Source: Rhizobium mongolense subsp. loessense (GTDB lineage Bacteria > Pseudomonadota > Alphaproteobacteria > Rhizobiales > Rhizobiaceae). From it: 64,000 bases of DNA. The translations under genes and the position numbers were made by a program. Location of the stretch: the NCBI RefSeq assembly GCF_900099775.1, contig NZ_FMTM01000007.1, positions 248,001 through 312,000 of the forward strand, given 5' to 3'. The notes beneath the pieces are model-generated. The model saw nothing but the letters and a program-made list of their open reading frames with translations. It was not told the DNA's origin and ran no database searches. Positions 1 to 8,952 of this stretch are shown here, piece after piece (within the stretch, counting starts at the first letter, position 1; every line of letters starts with the position of its first letter).

Positions 1-689
1 ACAAGGAAAGCCGCGCATCCAAAATGCCTTTCCTGCGCATGAAGGTGAAACTCAAAAAAGAGATCGTCACGATGGGCGTCGACAATATCGACCCCAACAA
101 GGTGGTTGGGACCTATGTGCTGCCGCAGGATTGGAACGCCCTGATTTCCGATCCCGACACCATCGTCATCGACACGCGCAACGACTACGAAACGGCGATC
201 GGCACCTTCCGTGGCGCCGTCGATCCGAAAACCAAGACCTTCCGCGAGTTTCCCGAATGGGTGCGCCAAAACACCGGCCTGCACAACAAGCCGAAGATCG
301 CCATGTACTGCACCGGTGGTATCCGCTGCGAAAAGGCGACGGCTTTCATGAAGGAGCAGGGTTTTGAGGAGGTCTACCACCTCAAGGGCGGCATCTTGAA
401 ATATCTGGAGGAAGTTCCGCAGGAGGAAAGTCTGTGGGATGGCGCCTGTTTCGTCTTCGACGAGCGGGTGTCGGTCGAGCACGGACTGAAGGAAGGCGAC
501 CACAAGCTCTGCCATGCCTGCCGCAATCCGATCACCGCAGAAGAGATCACGTCGCCGCTTTACGAGGAAGGCGTTTCCTGCAGCAACTGCTATTACACGC
601 GCACTGAAGACGACCGACTGCGCTATCGCCAGCGGCAACTGCAGATCGCGCTTGCCAAGAAACGCGGCCAGAGGCACATCGGGACCTAG
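1..689 (+). CDS. trhO: tRNA uridine(34) hydroxylase, rhodanese domain (5' end cut)
   Basis: Oxygen-dependent tRNA U34 hydroxylase of the TrhO/YceA family, which makes 5-hydroxyuridine at the wobble base. The open frame enters the window at base 3 and 228 residues are visible; the family is usually a little over 300 residues, so the N-terminal domain lies upstream. The visible part has the rhodanese-like domain with the active-site loop YCTGGIRCEKA, followed by a cysteine-rich tail (CHACRNPI, then CSNCYY) typical of the family. An internal ATG at 24 is in frame but is not the true start, because the residues before it (KESRASK) continue the conserved sequence. It converges on the GGDEF-EAL gene with only 2 bases between the stop codons. 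Family assignment is firm; activity is inferred. Confidence 0.9.
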   Translation, partial: KESRASKMPFLRMKVKLKKEIVTMGVDNIDPNKVVGTYVLPQDWNALISDPDTIVIDTRNDYETAIGTFRGAVDPKTKTFREFPEWVRQNTGLHNKPKIAMYCTGGIRCEKATAFMKEQGFEEVYHLKGGILKYLEEVPQEESLWDGACFVFDERVSVEHGLKEGDHKLCHACRNPITAEEITSPLYEEGVSCSNCYYTRTEDDRLRYRQRQLQIALAKKRGQRHIGT

Positions 690-691
690 GT

Positions 692-2899
692 TCAGGCAGC
701 GGTTATCTGGCGCGGCATCGCGTCCAGGGCACGGCGTGCTTCAAGCATTTCGGTGATCCTGTCTGCCGGCACCGGCTTGCTGAAAAAATAACCCTGCAGG
801 CAATCGCAACCGAAGAGACGAACGGCGAGCGCCTGCTCTTCCGTCTCGATACCCTCGGCCGTCACCGGAATATCCAGTGAGCGGGCAAGCGCGACGGTTG
901 CCTGCAACATCTCGCGCTGGCTGTCGCTTTCGGTCACGCCCTCGACCAGCGAACGGTCGATCTTGATGCGGTCGAAACCGAATTGGCGGAGATAGCCGAT
1001 CGACGAAAAACCCGAGCCGAAGTCATCAAGCGCGATCTTGACGCCGAGCGTCTTCAGCCGCTCGATCGATTGCCGGGTGCGCTGCGGATTCTGGATCATG
1101 TATCCTTCGGTGATCTCCAGTGTGACGCGCTCCGCCTCGATCTCCGTCTGTTTCAGGACATAGCGAACATAGTCGGTAAAGGCCGGATTCCGGAACTGGC
1201 CGGGGGAAACGTTTACGGCAACGCGCAGCTCCGGCCATTGCTTGGCGGTCTCGCAGGCCTTGCGCAGCACAAAGAGACCGAGCGCCTCGATAAGCCCGCT
1301 GGTTTCGGCGATCGGAATGAATACATCCGGCGAGACGGGTCCGTGGCCGGGACGATTCCACCGCACCAGCGCTTCAACGCCATTCATCTCGTGTGTAGAG
1401 GCATCGATCAGCGGCTGATAGGCAAGCGTCAGATCGCCGCTTTCGATCGCAACGCGCAGATCGAGTTCAAGCGCATTGCGCTCCTCGCGGTCGGCATCCA
1501 TCGCGGGATCGTAAAGCGTCATGCGGGCCCGGCCCGCTTCCTTGGCCTTGTACATCGCAAGATCGGCGCGGCGGACCAATTCTTCGCGGCTGATCGCCCC
1601 GCCAGCAGCCATCGCGATGCCAATGCTGGCGCCGATGACGACGACGCGCCGGCCGATCTCCAGCGGCTCCGCCAGGAAATCCAGAATCTGTTCCGAAAGC
1701 TGCAGTGCATCGGCGTTGCCACCTTCAGACAGGAAAGCAATCGCGAATTCGTCGCCACCAATGCGCGCCAGAACCGCGCCGTTAGGGATCAGCACCTTGA
1801 GCCCGGCCGCGACCGCCCGGATCAACTGATCACCGGTGCCATGCCCGTAGCTATCATTGACTTCCTTGAAACCGTCGAGGTCGAGATAGAGAAGCAGTAC
1901 GTTCTTACCGGTCTGCTTCGCCTTGGCAACGACGTCGTCGACAGCAATCCCCAGGCCTTCACGGTTCGACAGCCCGCTGAGGCGATCGCGGAGCGCATCC
2001 TCGCGGGCATTGTTTTCCTCCGCCTTCAGCCGGCGACCGGCGAGCCAGCCTATGACGAGCAGGCCGGCGAAGAACAGCCCGACGAGGCCGAGTGCCTTCA
2101 CAACCGTCGGGCGCACCTGTGCATAGCTGATGTCGCCCGGCGAACGCGAAATCCATACAAGTTTGCCGAGGGCCTTGCCGGCGGCATCATCGATCGCTAC
2201 GGAATATTGCGCGTCATAAGCGGCTGGCACCAGCTTTAATCCCTGGATGACATAGGTCTCCCCGAGGTTCTTGATCGTTTCGTCGTTCAGATGGCGCGCA
2301 AAAATCAGGTAGCGGCGCTGCCCTGCAGGTGCATTCAGCGTGCCGGATTTTTCGCGCACGAGCGCAACGCCGACTGCCGCGATGCCTTTCTTGGTGCTGA
2401 CGAAACCCACGGCTTCCGGTGCTTCAAGCCCGGCGGCCTTCACTTTGTCGAACAACGTCCAGAACGATGGCGCAAAGAAATCGTCAAGCCCGCCCTCCAT
2501 CGGCTGGCCGTCGCGATAGACCATCAGCGGTTTCTTGTCGTCATCTATGACGATCGCCACGTCGAAAAGCGCGCTGTTGGAGGACATTTCGCCGTAGTTG
2601 CTGGTCGTCCAAGCCATGCCGTCCCTGGCGTAGACATTGACGGCCGCATCGTCCCAGGCGGCATAGTCGTTCAGCGTCGCGCCGAGTTGCGCTTCGAATG
2701 TCTTGAGCGCCCCGGCCGTGGTTTCACGCGAACGTTCGTCGTCGAGAATATTGGCGTTATCGGTGACGCGCGACAGCGCCGTCAGCACCATGACGGTAAC
2801 GACCGCGACCATAACAGCAAAGGAAAAGAGCACACCGGTAACAGTTGTGTGGCGGCCGATCCCCGAAGCCTGATTTTTTTGCCTAAAGAACGCAGGCAT
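692..2899 (-). CDS. Membrane diguanylate cyclase/phosphodiesterase (CHASE4-like sensor, GGDEF, EAL)
   Basis: A 735-residue cyclic-di-GMP turnover protein. A membrane segment at about residues 20-42, a periplasmic sensor region of about 225 residues resembling CHASE4, and a second membrane segment at about 268-288 are followed by GGDEF and EAL domains. The GGDEF motif is intact (RIGGDEF, 381-385). The EAL domain keeps its main catalytic motifs: EALVRW (509-511 for EAL), NVSPGQFRNP, LEITE, DDFGSG, KIDRSLV and AEGIET. Both activities are therefore possible; which dominates cannot be told from sequence. GGGGAG lies just upstream of the ATG. No operon partner. It may set motility or exopolysaccharide levels, but this is inference from the family. 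Confidence 0.93.
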   Translation of the reverse strand: MPAFFRQKNQASGIGRHTTVTGVLFSFAVMVAVVTVMVLTALSRVTDNANILDDERSRETTAGALKTFEAQLGATLNDYAAWDDAAVNVYARDGMAWTTSNYGEMSSNSALFDVAIVIDDDKKPLMVYRDGQPMEGGLDDFFAPSFWTLFDKVKAAGLEAPEAVGFVSTKKGIAAVGVALVREKSGTLNAPAGQRRYLIFARHLNDETIKNLGETYVIQGLKLVPAAYDAQYSVAIDDAAGKALGKLVWISRSPGDISYAQVRPTVVKALGLVGLFFAGLLVIGWLAGRRLKAEENNAREDALRDRLSGLSNREGLGIAVDDVVAKAKQTGKNVLLLYLDLDGFKEVNDSYGHGTGDQLIRAVAAGLKVLIPNGAVLARIGGDEFAIAFLSEGGNADALQLSEQILDFLAEPLEIGRRVVVIGASIGIAMAAGGAISREELVRRADLAMYKAKEAGRARMTLYDPAMDADREERNALELDLRVAIESGDLTLAYQPLIDASTHEMNGVEALVRWNRPGHGPVSPDVFIPIAETSGLIEALGLFVLRKACETAKQWPELRVAVNVSPGQFRNPAFTDYVRYVLKQTEIEAERVTLEITEGYMIQNPQRTRQSIERLKTLGVKIALDDFGSGFSSIGYLRQFGFDRIKIDRSLVEGVTESDSQREMLQATVALARSLDIPVTAEGIETEEQALAVRLFGCDCLQGYFFSKPVPADRITEMLEARRALDAMPRQITAA

Positions 2900-2907
2900 G
2901 CATTACT

Positions 2908-2921
2908 CCCCGATAACGGGG
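2908..2921 (-). promoter_or_regulatory. Small hairpin overlapping the RBS of the GGDEF-EAL gene
   Basis: CCCCG/CGGGG inverted repeat with a 4-base loop. On the minus-strand mRNA the second arm contains the GGGG of the Shine-Dalgarno sequence, 9 bases before the ATG, so the fold could mask ribosome binding. The stem is only 5 bp, so this is tentative. Confidence 0.3.
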
Positions 2922-3020
2922 GACTTTGCCAGTCAAGGCTTCAAAAACGGTTAAAGCGAACGGTATAAGGCTTCATCCCAGTGATTTTTCTCTATGAAGA
3001 TCCCTGGGCATTGAAATACC

Positions 3021-3039
3021 CTTCCCGCGGAACGGGAAG
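3021..3039 (-). terminator. Probable terminator of metNIQ
   Basis: Inverted repeat of CTTCCCG and CGGGAAG with a 5-base loop, about 30 bases after the metQ stop. The following transcript sequence is GGGTATTTC, so the U tract is weak; it may be an inefficient terminator or a 3'-end stabilising stem. Confidence 0.45.
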
Positions 3040-3070
3040 AGCTTGATTTCATAATGCTTTTGGCCGTCGC

Positions 3071-3847
3071 TTACCAGCCTGCGATGACCGAGCCCTTGAA
3101 AGTATCGGCGATGAACTGTTTCACGGCATCGCTGTGATAGGCTTCGACCAGCGTCTTCACCCAAGTCTCATCCTTGTCCTTCTCGTTGACCGCCAGAATA
3201 TTGACATAGGGCGCCTTTTCGCCTTCGCGGGCAATCGGATCCTTCGAAGGATCAAGGCCAGCTTCCAGCGCGTAGTTGGTGTTGATAACAGCGGCATCTA
3301 CGTCGTCCAGCGAACGCGGCAGCTGGGCGGCATCGAGTTCGGCGAACTTCAAATTCTTGGCATTTTCCGTGACATCGGCAGGTCCGACCTTCAGGCTCGC
3401 GCCATCCTTCAGCTTGATCAGTCCCTTATCGGCGAGGATCAGCAGTGCGCGGCCGCCATTGGTCGGGTCGTTGGGGATTGCGACGGTAGCACCATCAGCG
3501 AGTTCATCCAGGCTCTTCACCTTCTTGGAATAAACGCCCATCGGGAAGTTGACTGTATAGGCGACGTCAATGATCTTGAAGCCGCGATCGGCGACCTGGT
3601 TGTCGAGATAGGGCTTGTGCTGGAACGAGTTGGCGTTCAACTCGCCATCGGCAAGCGCCTGGTTCGGCACGACATAGTCGGAAAATTCCAAAATCTCGAT
3701 GTCGAGGCCCTTGGGCGCTGCGACTTCCTTCACCTTCTCCATGATCTGCGCATGCGGACCCGGCGTGACGCCAACTTTGATGGTTTCGGCCGCGGCAGCA
3801 GTCGCAAAGGCAGCTGCGAAGGCGGCTGCGAGGATGATTTTCTTCAT
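3071..3847 (-). CDS. metQ: D/L-methionine ABC transporter, substrate-binding protein
   Basis: Periplasmic methionine-binding protein of the NlpA/MetQ family, 258 residues. It has an Ala-rich Sec signal peptide with probable cleavage after AAAAA near residue 20, and no lipobox cysteine, so it is probably soluble rather than a lipoprotein. Family blocks visible are KVGVTPGPHAQIME, LNANSFQHKPYL, VAIPNDPTNGGRALL and DAAVINTNYAL. AAGGAGA lies upstream of the ATG. It is the last gene of the metN-metI-metQ operon, 34 bases after metI. Substrate assignment rests on family and on the MetN/MetI neighbours. Confidence 0.93.
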   Translation of the reverse strand: MKKIILAAAFAAAFATAAAAETIKVGVTPGPHAQIMEKVKEVAAPKGLDIEILEFSDYVVPNQALADGELNANSFQHKPYLDNQVADRGFKIIDVAYTVNFPMGVYSKKVKSLDELADGATVAIPNDPTNGGRALLILADKGLIKLKDGASLKVGPADVTENAKNLKFAELDAAQLPRSLDDVDAAVINTNYALEAGLDPSKDPIAREGEKAPYVNILAVNEKDKDETWVKTLVEAYHSDAVKQFIADTFKGSVIAGW

Positions 3848-3881
3848 CGGTCTTTTCTCCTTGGGTTATGGGGCAATTCGA

Positions 3882-4547
3882 TCAATTCTTGCGGGATCGC
3901 TTGTCGAAGCGGCGGGCAAGCGCATCGCCGGCGCTCTGCACGGCCTGGACGAGCAGGATCAGGACGATGACGACGACCAGCATCACATCCGGCATGAAGC
4001 GCTGGTAGCCATAGCGGATACCGAGATCGCCGAGCCCACCGCCGCCCACGGCGCCGACCATTGCCGAATAGCCGATGAGGCTGACCAGCGTCATGGTGAG
4101 CGCCAGTGTCAGCGCCGGCCGCGCTTCGGCAAGAAGCACCTTGCGCACGATCTGCATCGGGGTCGCACCCATGGCGCGGGCGGCTTCGATCAGGCCCTTG
4201 TCGACGTCACGTATGGCGGCTTCGACGAGCCGCGCGAAGAACGGAATGGTTGCGATCGTCAACGGCACGATCGCTGCCTTGGTGCCGATCGACGTGCCGG
4301 TGACGAGGCGCGTGAAAGGAATGATCGCGACGACGAGGATGATGAAAGGCGTCGAGCGCGTCGCGTTGACGACCAGTCCAACGACGCGATTGACGGTAGG
4401 CGCCGGAAAGAGCTCGCCGCGACCGCTAGTTGCCAGGAACACACCGATCGGCAATCCGATCAGGGAGCCGATGAAGCCGGCGATCGCCACCATGCGCAGC
4501 GTATCGAGCGTTGCCTTGCCGATGAGAAGCAGAAGATCAGGAGACAT
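3882..4547 (-). CDS. metI: D/L-methionine ABC transporter, permease
   Basis: Inner-membrane permease of the methionine importer, 221 residues, with about five hydrophobic segments. The coupling loop around EAARAMGATPMQIVRKVLLAEA is the canonical EAA motif that contacts MetN. The reading frame extends 36 codons upstream, but those codons lie inside metN; the ATG at 4547 fits family length and overlaps the metN stop by 11 bases, which suggests translational coupling. Confidence 0.93.
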   Translation of the reverse strand: MSPDLLLLIGKATLDTLRMVAIAGFIGSLIGLPIGVFLATSGRGELFPAPTVNRVVGLVVNATRSTPFIILVVAIIPFTRLVTGTSIGTKAAIVPLTIATIPFFARLVEAAIRDVDKGLIEAARAMGATPMQIVRKVLLAEARPALTLALTMTLVSLIGYSAMVGAVGGGGLGDLGIRYGYQRFMPDVMLVVVIVLILLVQAVQSAGDALARRFDKRSRKN

Positions 4548-5610
4548 AGCCGAGCACCTCCGCAACGAGACCGTTCGCCTTGAAGAATTCACCCGCTTTG
4601 GCTGACGTCCCATCATCCGCTGCATAGGCGATGATGAGCGAGCCGTAGGGTTCACCGCCGATCTCGTCGACCGTTCCGGCGATGATGTTGATATCCGAAC
4701 CCAACGTCTGAATGAGCTGCGAGATCAGCGGCTGTTCCGCAGTGCGCCCGAAGAACGTGATGCGCACGGCAACGCGACCGCCTTGTGTCTTCTGCGGCCG
4801 CAGGCCGGATGCGAGCGCTGCCGGAAGCTTCGAGCCCGGCAAACCCGCAAGCAATGCGCGCGTCGTCGGATGTTGCGGCCGGGTAAAGACATCGAAGGTG
4901 CGGCCGCGCTCGACGATGATACCCTTGTCGATCACCGCGACGTCGCCGGTGACGGCTTTGACGACCTCCATCTCGTGGGTGATCAGAAGCACCGTAAGCC
5001 CCAACTCTGCATTGATGCGCTTCACGAGCTCGAGGATCGACTGGGTTGTCTCGGGATCCAACGCGGAGGTCGCTTCATCGGAAAGTAAAAGTTTCGGCTG
5101 CGTGGCGAGCGCTCGGGCAATGCCGACGCGCTGTTTCTGGCCACCGGAAAGTTCTGCCGGATAGCGGTCTCGTTTGTCGGAAAGCCCGACGAGATCGAGC
5201 AGCGGCTCGACGCGAGCGCGAATGGCGTCCTTGTCGAAACCGGCGATTTCCAGGGGCAGCGCCACATTGCCGAAGGCGGTACGCGAGGACAAAAGGTTGA
5301 AATGCTGGAAGATCATGCCGACCGAACGGCGCAGCGTACGCAGGCCAGCCTCGTCCAGGTCGGGAACGTTGACGCCATCGACGATGACCTTGCCGCTCGT
5401 CGGACGTTCCAGGCCGTTGACAAGCCGGATCAGCGTCGACTTGCCGGCGCCGGAACGCCCGATGATGCCGGTAATGGAGCCGCGCGCGACGGCGAAATCG
5501 ACCGCATCAAGTGCGGTAAACGATTTTTTCTCGGCGCCGAAGCGTTTCGATACCCCTTCGAAGAGGACGGTATTTGCAGCATTGGCCGCGCTGGAAAAGT
5601 CGGAATGCAT
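4537..5610 (-). CDS. metN: D/L-methionine ABC transporter, ATP-binding protein
   Basis: ATPase of the methionine importer, 357 residues. Walker A GRSGAGKS is at 51-58, the signature LSGGQ at 154-158 and Walker B LLLSDEA at about 174-180. The C-terminal ~80 residues form the NIL/ACT-like regulatory domain that binds methionine and causes trans-inhibition in characterised MetN proteins. First gene of metNIQ. A perfect 19-bp palindrome lies about 140 bases upstream (5753-5771). I searched the leader for a SAM-II riboswitch and did not see its conserved core. Confidence 0.94.
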   Translation of the reverse strand: MHSDFSSAANAANTVLFEGVSKRFGAEKKSFTALDAVDFAVARGSITGIIGRSGAGKSTLIRLVNGLERPTSGKVIVDGVNVPDLDEAGLRTLRRSVGMIFQHFNLLSSRTAFGNVALPLEIAGFDKDAIRARVEPLLDLVGLSDKRDRYPAELSGGQKQRVGIARALATQPKLLLSDEATSALDPETTQSILELVKRINAELGLTVLLITHEMEVVKAVTGDVAVIDKGIIVERGRTFDVFTRPQHPTTRALLAGLPGSKLPAALASGLRPQKTQGGRVAVRITFFGRTAEQPLISQLIQTLGSDINIIAGTVDEIGGEPYGSLIIAYAADDGTSAKAGEFFKANGLVAEVLGYVS

Positions 5611-5752
5611 GGATGCTCTCGATGTTCAAAAAAGTCCGCAATCGCCGAATGGCTGGGGACGCGGCGCGTCTGATCAGGCCGGCATTCGGCAACGCATTCG
5701 GAACAGAGAGGCAGTCTTTATCATCGCACAACCGGAAGATTCAATTTGATCG

Positions 5753-5771
5753 GCGCATGGCTGCCATGCGC
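5753..5771. promoter_or_regulatory. Perfect 19-bp palindrome upstream of metN (candidate operator)
   Basis: GCGCATGGCTGCCATGCGC: 9-bp arms around a single central base, about 143 bases before the metN start. The symmetry suggests a dimeric repressor site, possibly for methionine or SAM control. The regulator is unknown. Confidence 0.45.
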
Positions 5772-5999
5772 AGGGATGTAATGCTTTATGGCGGAGTTCC
5801 AGTCGCGATTGACAGAGAGATTTTTTCCTTGAATCGGTCAGTGCGGCAAAAAACCACCCATTGTGCAATTGTCTGGCTCACGAAACGCGCGCCGCTTGCT
5901 TCTTCCCCCAGCGAGGAGAAATCCTGGAGCGTCAGCGAGGCGACGAGGGGTGAGCGACGAAAGGAGCGAACGACCGAACGATGAGGCCGGGTCTCCCAT

Positions 6000-6018
6000 A
6001 AGGCCCTCATCGGGCCTT
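6000..6018 (-). terminator. Hairpin after the beta-glucosidase gene
   Basis: AAGGCCC and GGGCCTT with a 5-base loop, 30 bases after the stop. There is no clear U run in the minus direction, so it is a weak terminator candidate or part of a GC-rich repeat. Confidence 0.35.
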
Positions 6019-6048
6019 TCGGGCCCTCTCACAAAGAGGCGGGGGTAT

Positions 6049-7422
6049 TCAACTTGCTTTGTGATTGCCCGCCGGAAACTGGCTTGCCAGCTCCCGATAC
6101 CACTTGCCGCTCTTCTTCACGGTGCGGACCTGGGTGTCGTAATCGACATGCACAAGGCCGAAACGCATCTTGTAGCCTTCCGCCCATTCGAAGTTGTCCA
6201 TCAGGCTCCAGGCAAAGTAACCGCGCATCGGGTAGCCGTCCTTGATGAGGTCGGCAACGACCGCCAAGTGATCGCTGTAATAATCGAGTCGCGGCTGGTC
6301 ATCGACCTCGCCGTCGACCACGTCCATGTTGTAGCAGGCGCCGTTTTCGGTGATGTAGCATTCGGGCAGTTCATAGCGACGATAGAGGTCTTCGACGATG
6401 TGCTTGAGGCCGGGTGAATAAACCTCCCAGCCGATATCTGTCTTCACGTCGCTGGCACGCGGTGCTTCGGCCGTCCAGGGGAAATCGCCGCTCTTCGCCG
6501 GGTCGTCGGCAACACGCAACGGCGTATAGTAGTTGAGACCCCACCAATCGAGCTTCTGGTTGATGATATTCATGTCTCCATCTTCGATGATGGGCATGCG
6601 GTCGCCGAGCGCTTCCACGAACTCGCTCGGATACTCCCCCTTGAAGACCGGATCGAAAAAAGCGCCGTTGTGGAACTGATGCGCGCGTTCGCCGGCTGCG
6701 ATATCGGCCTTGCTCTGCGATCCCGGAATGACGGGCATCGCATTCAGCACTAGGCCGGCTGGCACCTTCGGCGCCTCGGCGCGGATCGCCTCGACGCCAA
6801 GCCCGTGCGCAAGGTTCATGTAGTGCATGGCGTGAAGCGCTGCCTGCATGTTGCGCTCGCCCGGCGCATGGATGCCGTAGAGATGGCTGAGCCAGACGAT
6901 GCACCATGGTTCGTTGAAGGTCGCGACACTGTCGAGCCGGTCGCCGAGACGCGCCATGACGGTCTTTGCGTAGCGCTGAAAGGCGTAGGCCGTGGAGCGC
7001 GCCGTCCAGCCGCCGTCGCCTGCCAACAGCAGCGGCAGGTCCCAGTGATAAAGCGTCGCGAAGGTCTTGATGCCACGCGTCTTGCAACCGTCGACGAGGC
7101 GGTCGTAGAAATCAAGACCTGCTTCATTCACAGGCCCGGTGCCATCCGGAATGATGCGCGGCCAGGCGATCGAGAAGCGATAGGCCTCGACACCCATGTC
7201 CTTGATCAGGTCAAGGTCCTCTTCGAGCCGGTTGTAGTGATCGCAGGCAACATCGCCATTATGGCGGCTATAGACACGGCCCGGCATGTTGCAGAAGGCA
7301 TCCCATATTGACGCCTTGCGCCCATCCGCTTTACTGGCCCCCTCGATCTGGAAGGCAGCCGTCGCGACGCCAAAGGAAAAATCGCCCGGAAATCGGGAGG
7401 CGAGTGTCTTAGGATCGATCAT
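6049..7422 (-). CDS. bglA: GH1 beta-glucosidase
   Basis: Retaining beta-glucosidase of glycoside hydrolase family 1, 457 residues, very close in appearance to the well-studied Agrobacterium Abg enzyme. The acid/base glutamate is in TFNEP (Glu171) and the nucleophile in YITENG (Glu359), matching Abg positions with a one-residue shift. No signal peptide, so it is cytoplasmic and would hydrolyse imported beta-glucosides or cellobiose. The frame extends 7 codons further up (ATG at 7443), but GGGG before the ATG at 7422 and the family N-terminus (MIDPKTLASRFPGDF) favour the shorter form. Transcribed in the same direction as the Gfo/Idh gene but 297 bases away, with repeats between, so probably its own unit. 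Confidence 0.93.
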   Translation of the reverse strand: MIDPKTLASRFPGDFSFGVATAAFQIEGASKADGRKASIWDAFCNMPGRVYSRHNGDVACDHYNRLEEDLDLIKDMGVEAYRFSIAWPRIIPDGTGPVNEAGLDFYDRLVDGCKTRGIKTFATLYHWDLPLLLAGDGGWTARSTAYAFQRYAKTVMARLGDRLDSVATFNEPWCIVWLSHLYGIHAPGERNMQAALHAMHYMNLAHGLGVEAIRAEAPKVPAGLVLNAMPVIPGSQSKADIAAGERAHQFHNGAFFDPVFKGEYPSEFVEALGDRMPIIEDGDMNIINQKLDWWGLNYYTPLRVADDPAKSGDFPWTAEAPRASDVKTDIGWEVYSPGLKHIVEDLYRRYELPECYITENGACYNMDVVDGEVDDQPRLDYYSDHLAVVADLIKDGYPMRGYFAWSLMDNFEWAEGYKMRFGLVHVDYDTQVRTVKKSGKWYRELASQFPAGNHKAS

Positions 7423-7570
7423 CTGAAAACCCCGTCTGGTCATGGACTGGTCGTTTCGAGCGGCGGTTTAGCCAAAGGAACCGGCGTTGTACAGAGTGGA
7501 AATGTCAATCCTGCAACGTTGCAGACGGATAGCGGACCCAATGGCTATAGCCAGGCTACGTGCCGCCCTT

Positions 7571-7700
7571 CGCGCTAGCTTCTCCCCGCAAATGGGGCGA
7601 GGGACCATCTCTGGCGCAAGCGCGCGTTCTGCTGAAGCGGTACGACAATATACCCTTCTCCCCGCCTTCAGGGGAGAAGGTGGCGTCAGCCGGATGAGGG
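7571..7700. repeat. RIME-like intergenic repeat, copy 1
   Basis: Two hairpin modules. The second is clearest: CCTTCTCCCC (7654-7663) pairs with GGGGAGAAGG (7671-7680) and is followed by GTGGCGTCAGCCGGATGAGG, the usual end of this rhizobial element. A partial module (CTTCTCCCCGCAAATGGGG) lies around 7578. Related copies occur near 8953, 16641 and 33218. Confidence 0.7.
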
Positions 7701-7719
7701 CTCGCCGAAGACCTGGTCA

Positions 7720-8907
7720 TCAGAGTTTGACCCAAGCCCCATTCCGCTTCGACGAAGCAACGCAGGCCTCGACGAAGGCAACGCCCTTCACGCCGTCATC
7801 CACGGTCGGATAGACCACGGCCTTTTCGACAGCTTTGCCTTTCTTGTGCGCATTGATCGCATGCGCCGCTTCCGTGTAGATCGTCGCGAAGGCTTCCAGG
7901 TAGCCTTCCGGATGACCGGACGGAATGCGCGAGACGCGGGCAGCGGCGGCACCGGAACCTGCGCCGTTGCGGGTAATCAGCCGCTTCGGCTCGCCGAACG
8001 GCGTGTACCAGAGATAGTTGGGGTCAGCCTGCACCCACTCAAAGCCGCCCTTGGTGCCGTAGACGCGGATCTTCAGCCCATTCTCATGGCCGGGAGCCAC
8101 TTGGCTGCACCAGAGCATGCCCTTGGCCGGCTTCTCCTTGCCTTTTGCCTTGAAGCGCAGAAGCACGTGAGCATTATCGTCCAGGCGACGGCCCTCGACG
8201 AAACTATCGAGATCGGCCGCGAGACTATCGAGTTCGAGGCCGGTGATGAAGGAGGCAAGGTTATAGGCATGCGTGCCGATATCGCCGGTCGAGCCACCCG
8301 CGCCCGACTGCGCCGGGTCGGTGCGCCAGACGGCCTGCTTGGCACCGCTCTGCTCGACAGGCTCTGTCAGCCAGTCCTGCGGATATTCGGCCTGTACGAC
8401 GCGGATATCGCCGAGTTCGCCATTGGCAATCATCTCGCGCGCCTGACGGACCATCGGATAGCCGGTGTAATTGTGCGTCAGGATGAACAGTGCGCCGCTC
8501 TCGTCGGCGACCTTCTTGAGTCTTTTGGCATCGGCAAGATTGGAGGTGAGCGGCTTATCGCAGATGACGTGAATGCCCCGGCGCAGGAATTCCTTGGCGG
8601 CATCGTAGTGGACATGGTTGGGCGTGACGATCGAGACCGCCTCGATACCGTTCTTGAGCTTTGCCTCACGGATCGCCATTTCCCGGTAGCTCGCGTAGGT
8701 GCGCGACGGGGGAAGGCCGAGATCGCGGCCCGATGCGATCGCCTTTTCCGGCGTCGACGACAGCGCACCTGCGATGAGTTCGTATTGATCGTCGATGCGG
8801 GCCGCTATGCGGTGCACGGCGCCGATGAAAGCACCCGCTCCGCCGCCGACCATGCCGAGGCGGATGCGCGGCTCGCGCGCCTGTTCCGTTGATCCTTCAA
8901 TTGCCAT
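7720..8907 (-). CDS. Gfo/Idh/MocA family oxidoreductase
   Basis: NAD(P)-dependent sugar or cyclitol dehydrogenase, 395 residues. The N-terminal Rossmann fold carries GMVGGGAGAFIG near residue 20, and the family EKP motif is present as DKP (117-119, catalytic Lys118). A typical C-terminal alpha/beta domain follows (GDIGTHAYNLASFITG). A TTG four codons upstream is in frame, but GGAGGA placed just before the ATG at 8907 decides the start. It follows the TIM-barrel gene with 196 bases of repeat between. Gfo/Idh plus TIM-barrel pairs occur in inositol, 3-keto-glycoside and other sugar pathways; the substrate here is not known. Confidence 0.85.
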   Translation of the reverse strand: MAIEGSTEQAREPRIRLGMVGGGAGAFIGAVHRIAARIDDQYELIAGALSSTPEKAIASGRDLGLPPSRTYASYREMAIREAKLKNGIEAVSIVTPNHVHYDAAKEFLRRGIHVICDKPLTSNLADAKRLKKVADESGALFILTHNYTGYPMVRQAREMIANGELGDIRVVQAEYPQDWLTEPVEQSGAKQAVWRTDPAQSGAGGSTGDIGTHAYNLASFITGLELDSLAADLDSFVEGRRLDDNAHVLLRFKAKGKEKPAKGMLWCSQVAPGHENGLKIRVYGTKGGFEWVQADPNYLWYTPFGEPKRLITRNGAGSGAAAARVSRIPSGHPEGYLEAFATIYTEAAHAINAHKKGKAVEKAVVYPTVDDGVKGVAFVEACVASSKRNGAWVKL

Positions 8908-8952
8908 AGGTTCCTCCAAAGAAATGAGTGTTTGCCGACGGTGCCGAGATCC

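Larger units (their letters stand above)
5611..6048. other. 438-bp intergenic region between metN and the beta-glucosidase gene
   Basis: No credible gene. It holds the metN leader and presumably its promoter, the palindrome at 5753-5771, a region rich in short GC repeats around 5890-5990, and the hairpin at 6000-6018. Short open frames here lack ribosome sites and family features. Confidence 0.6.

Noticed and set aside
983..2239. 418-codon frame opposite the GGDEF-EAL gene
   Set aside because: Antisense shadow; GGDEF and EAL motifs prove the minus-strand frame.
5611..5900. SAM-II riboswitch in the metN leader
   Set aside because: I looked for the conserved pseudoknot core on the minus strand and could not find it; only a palindrome is visible.
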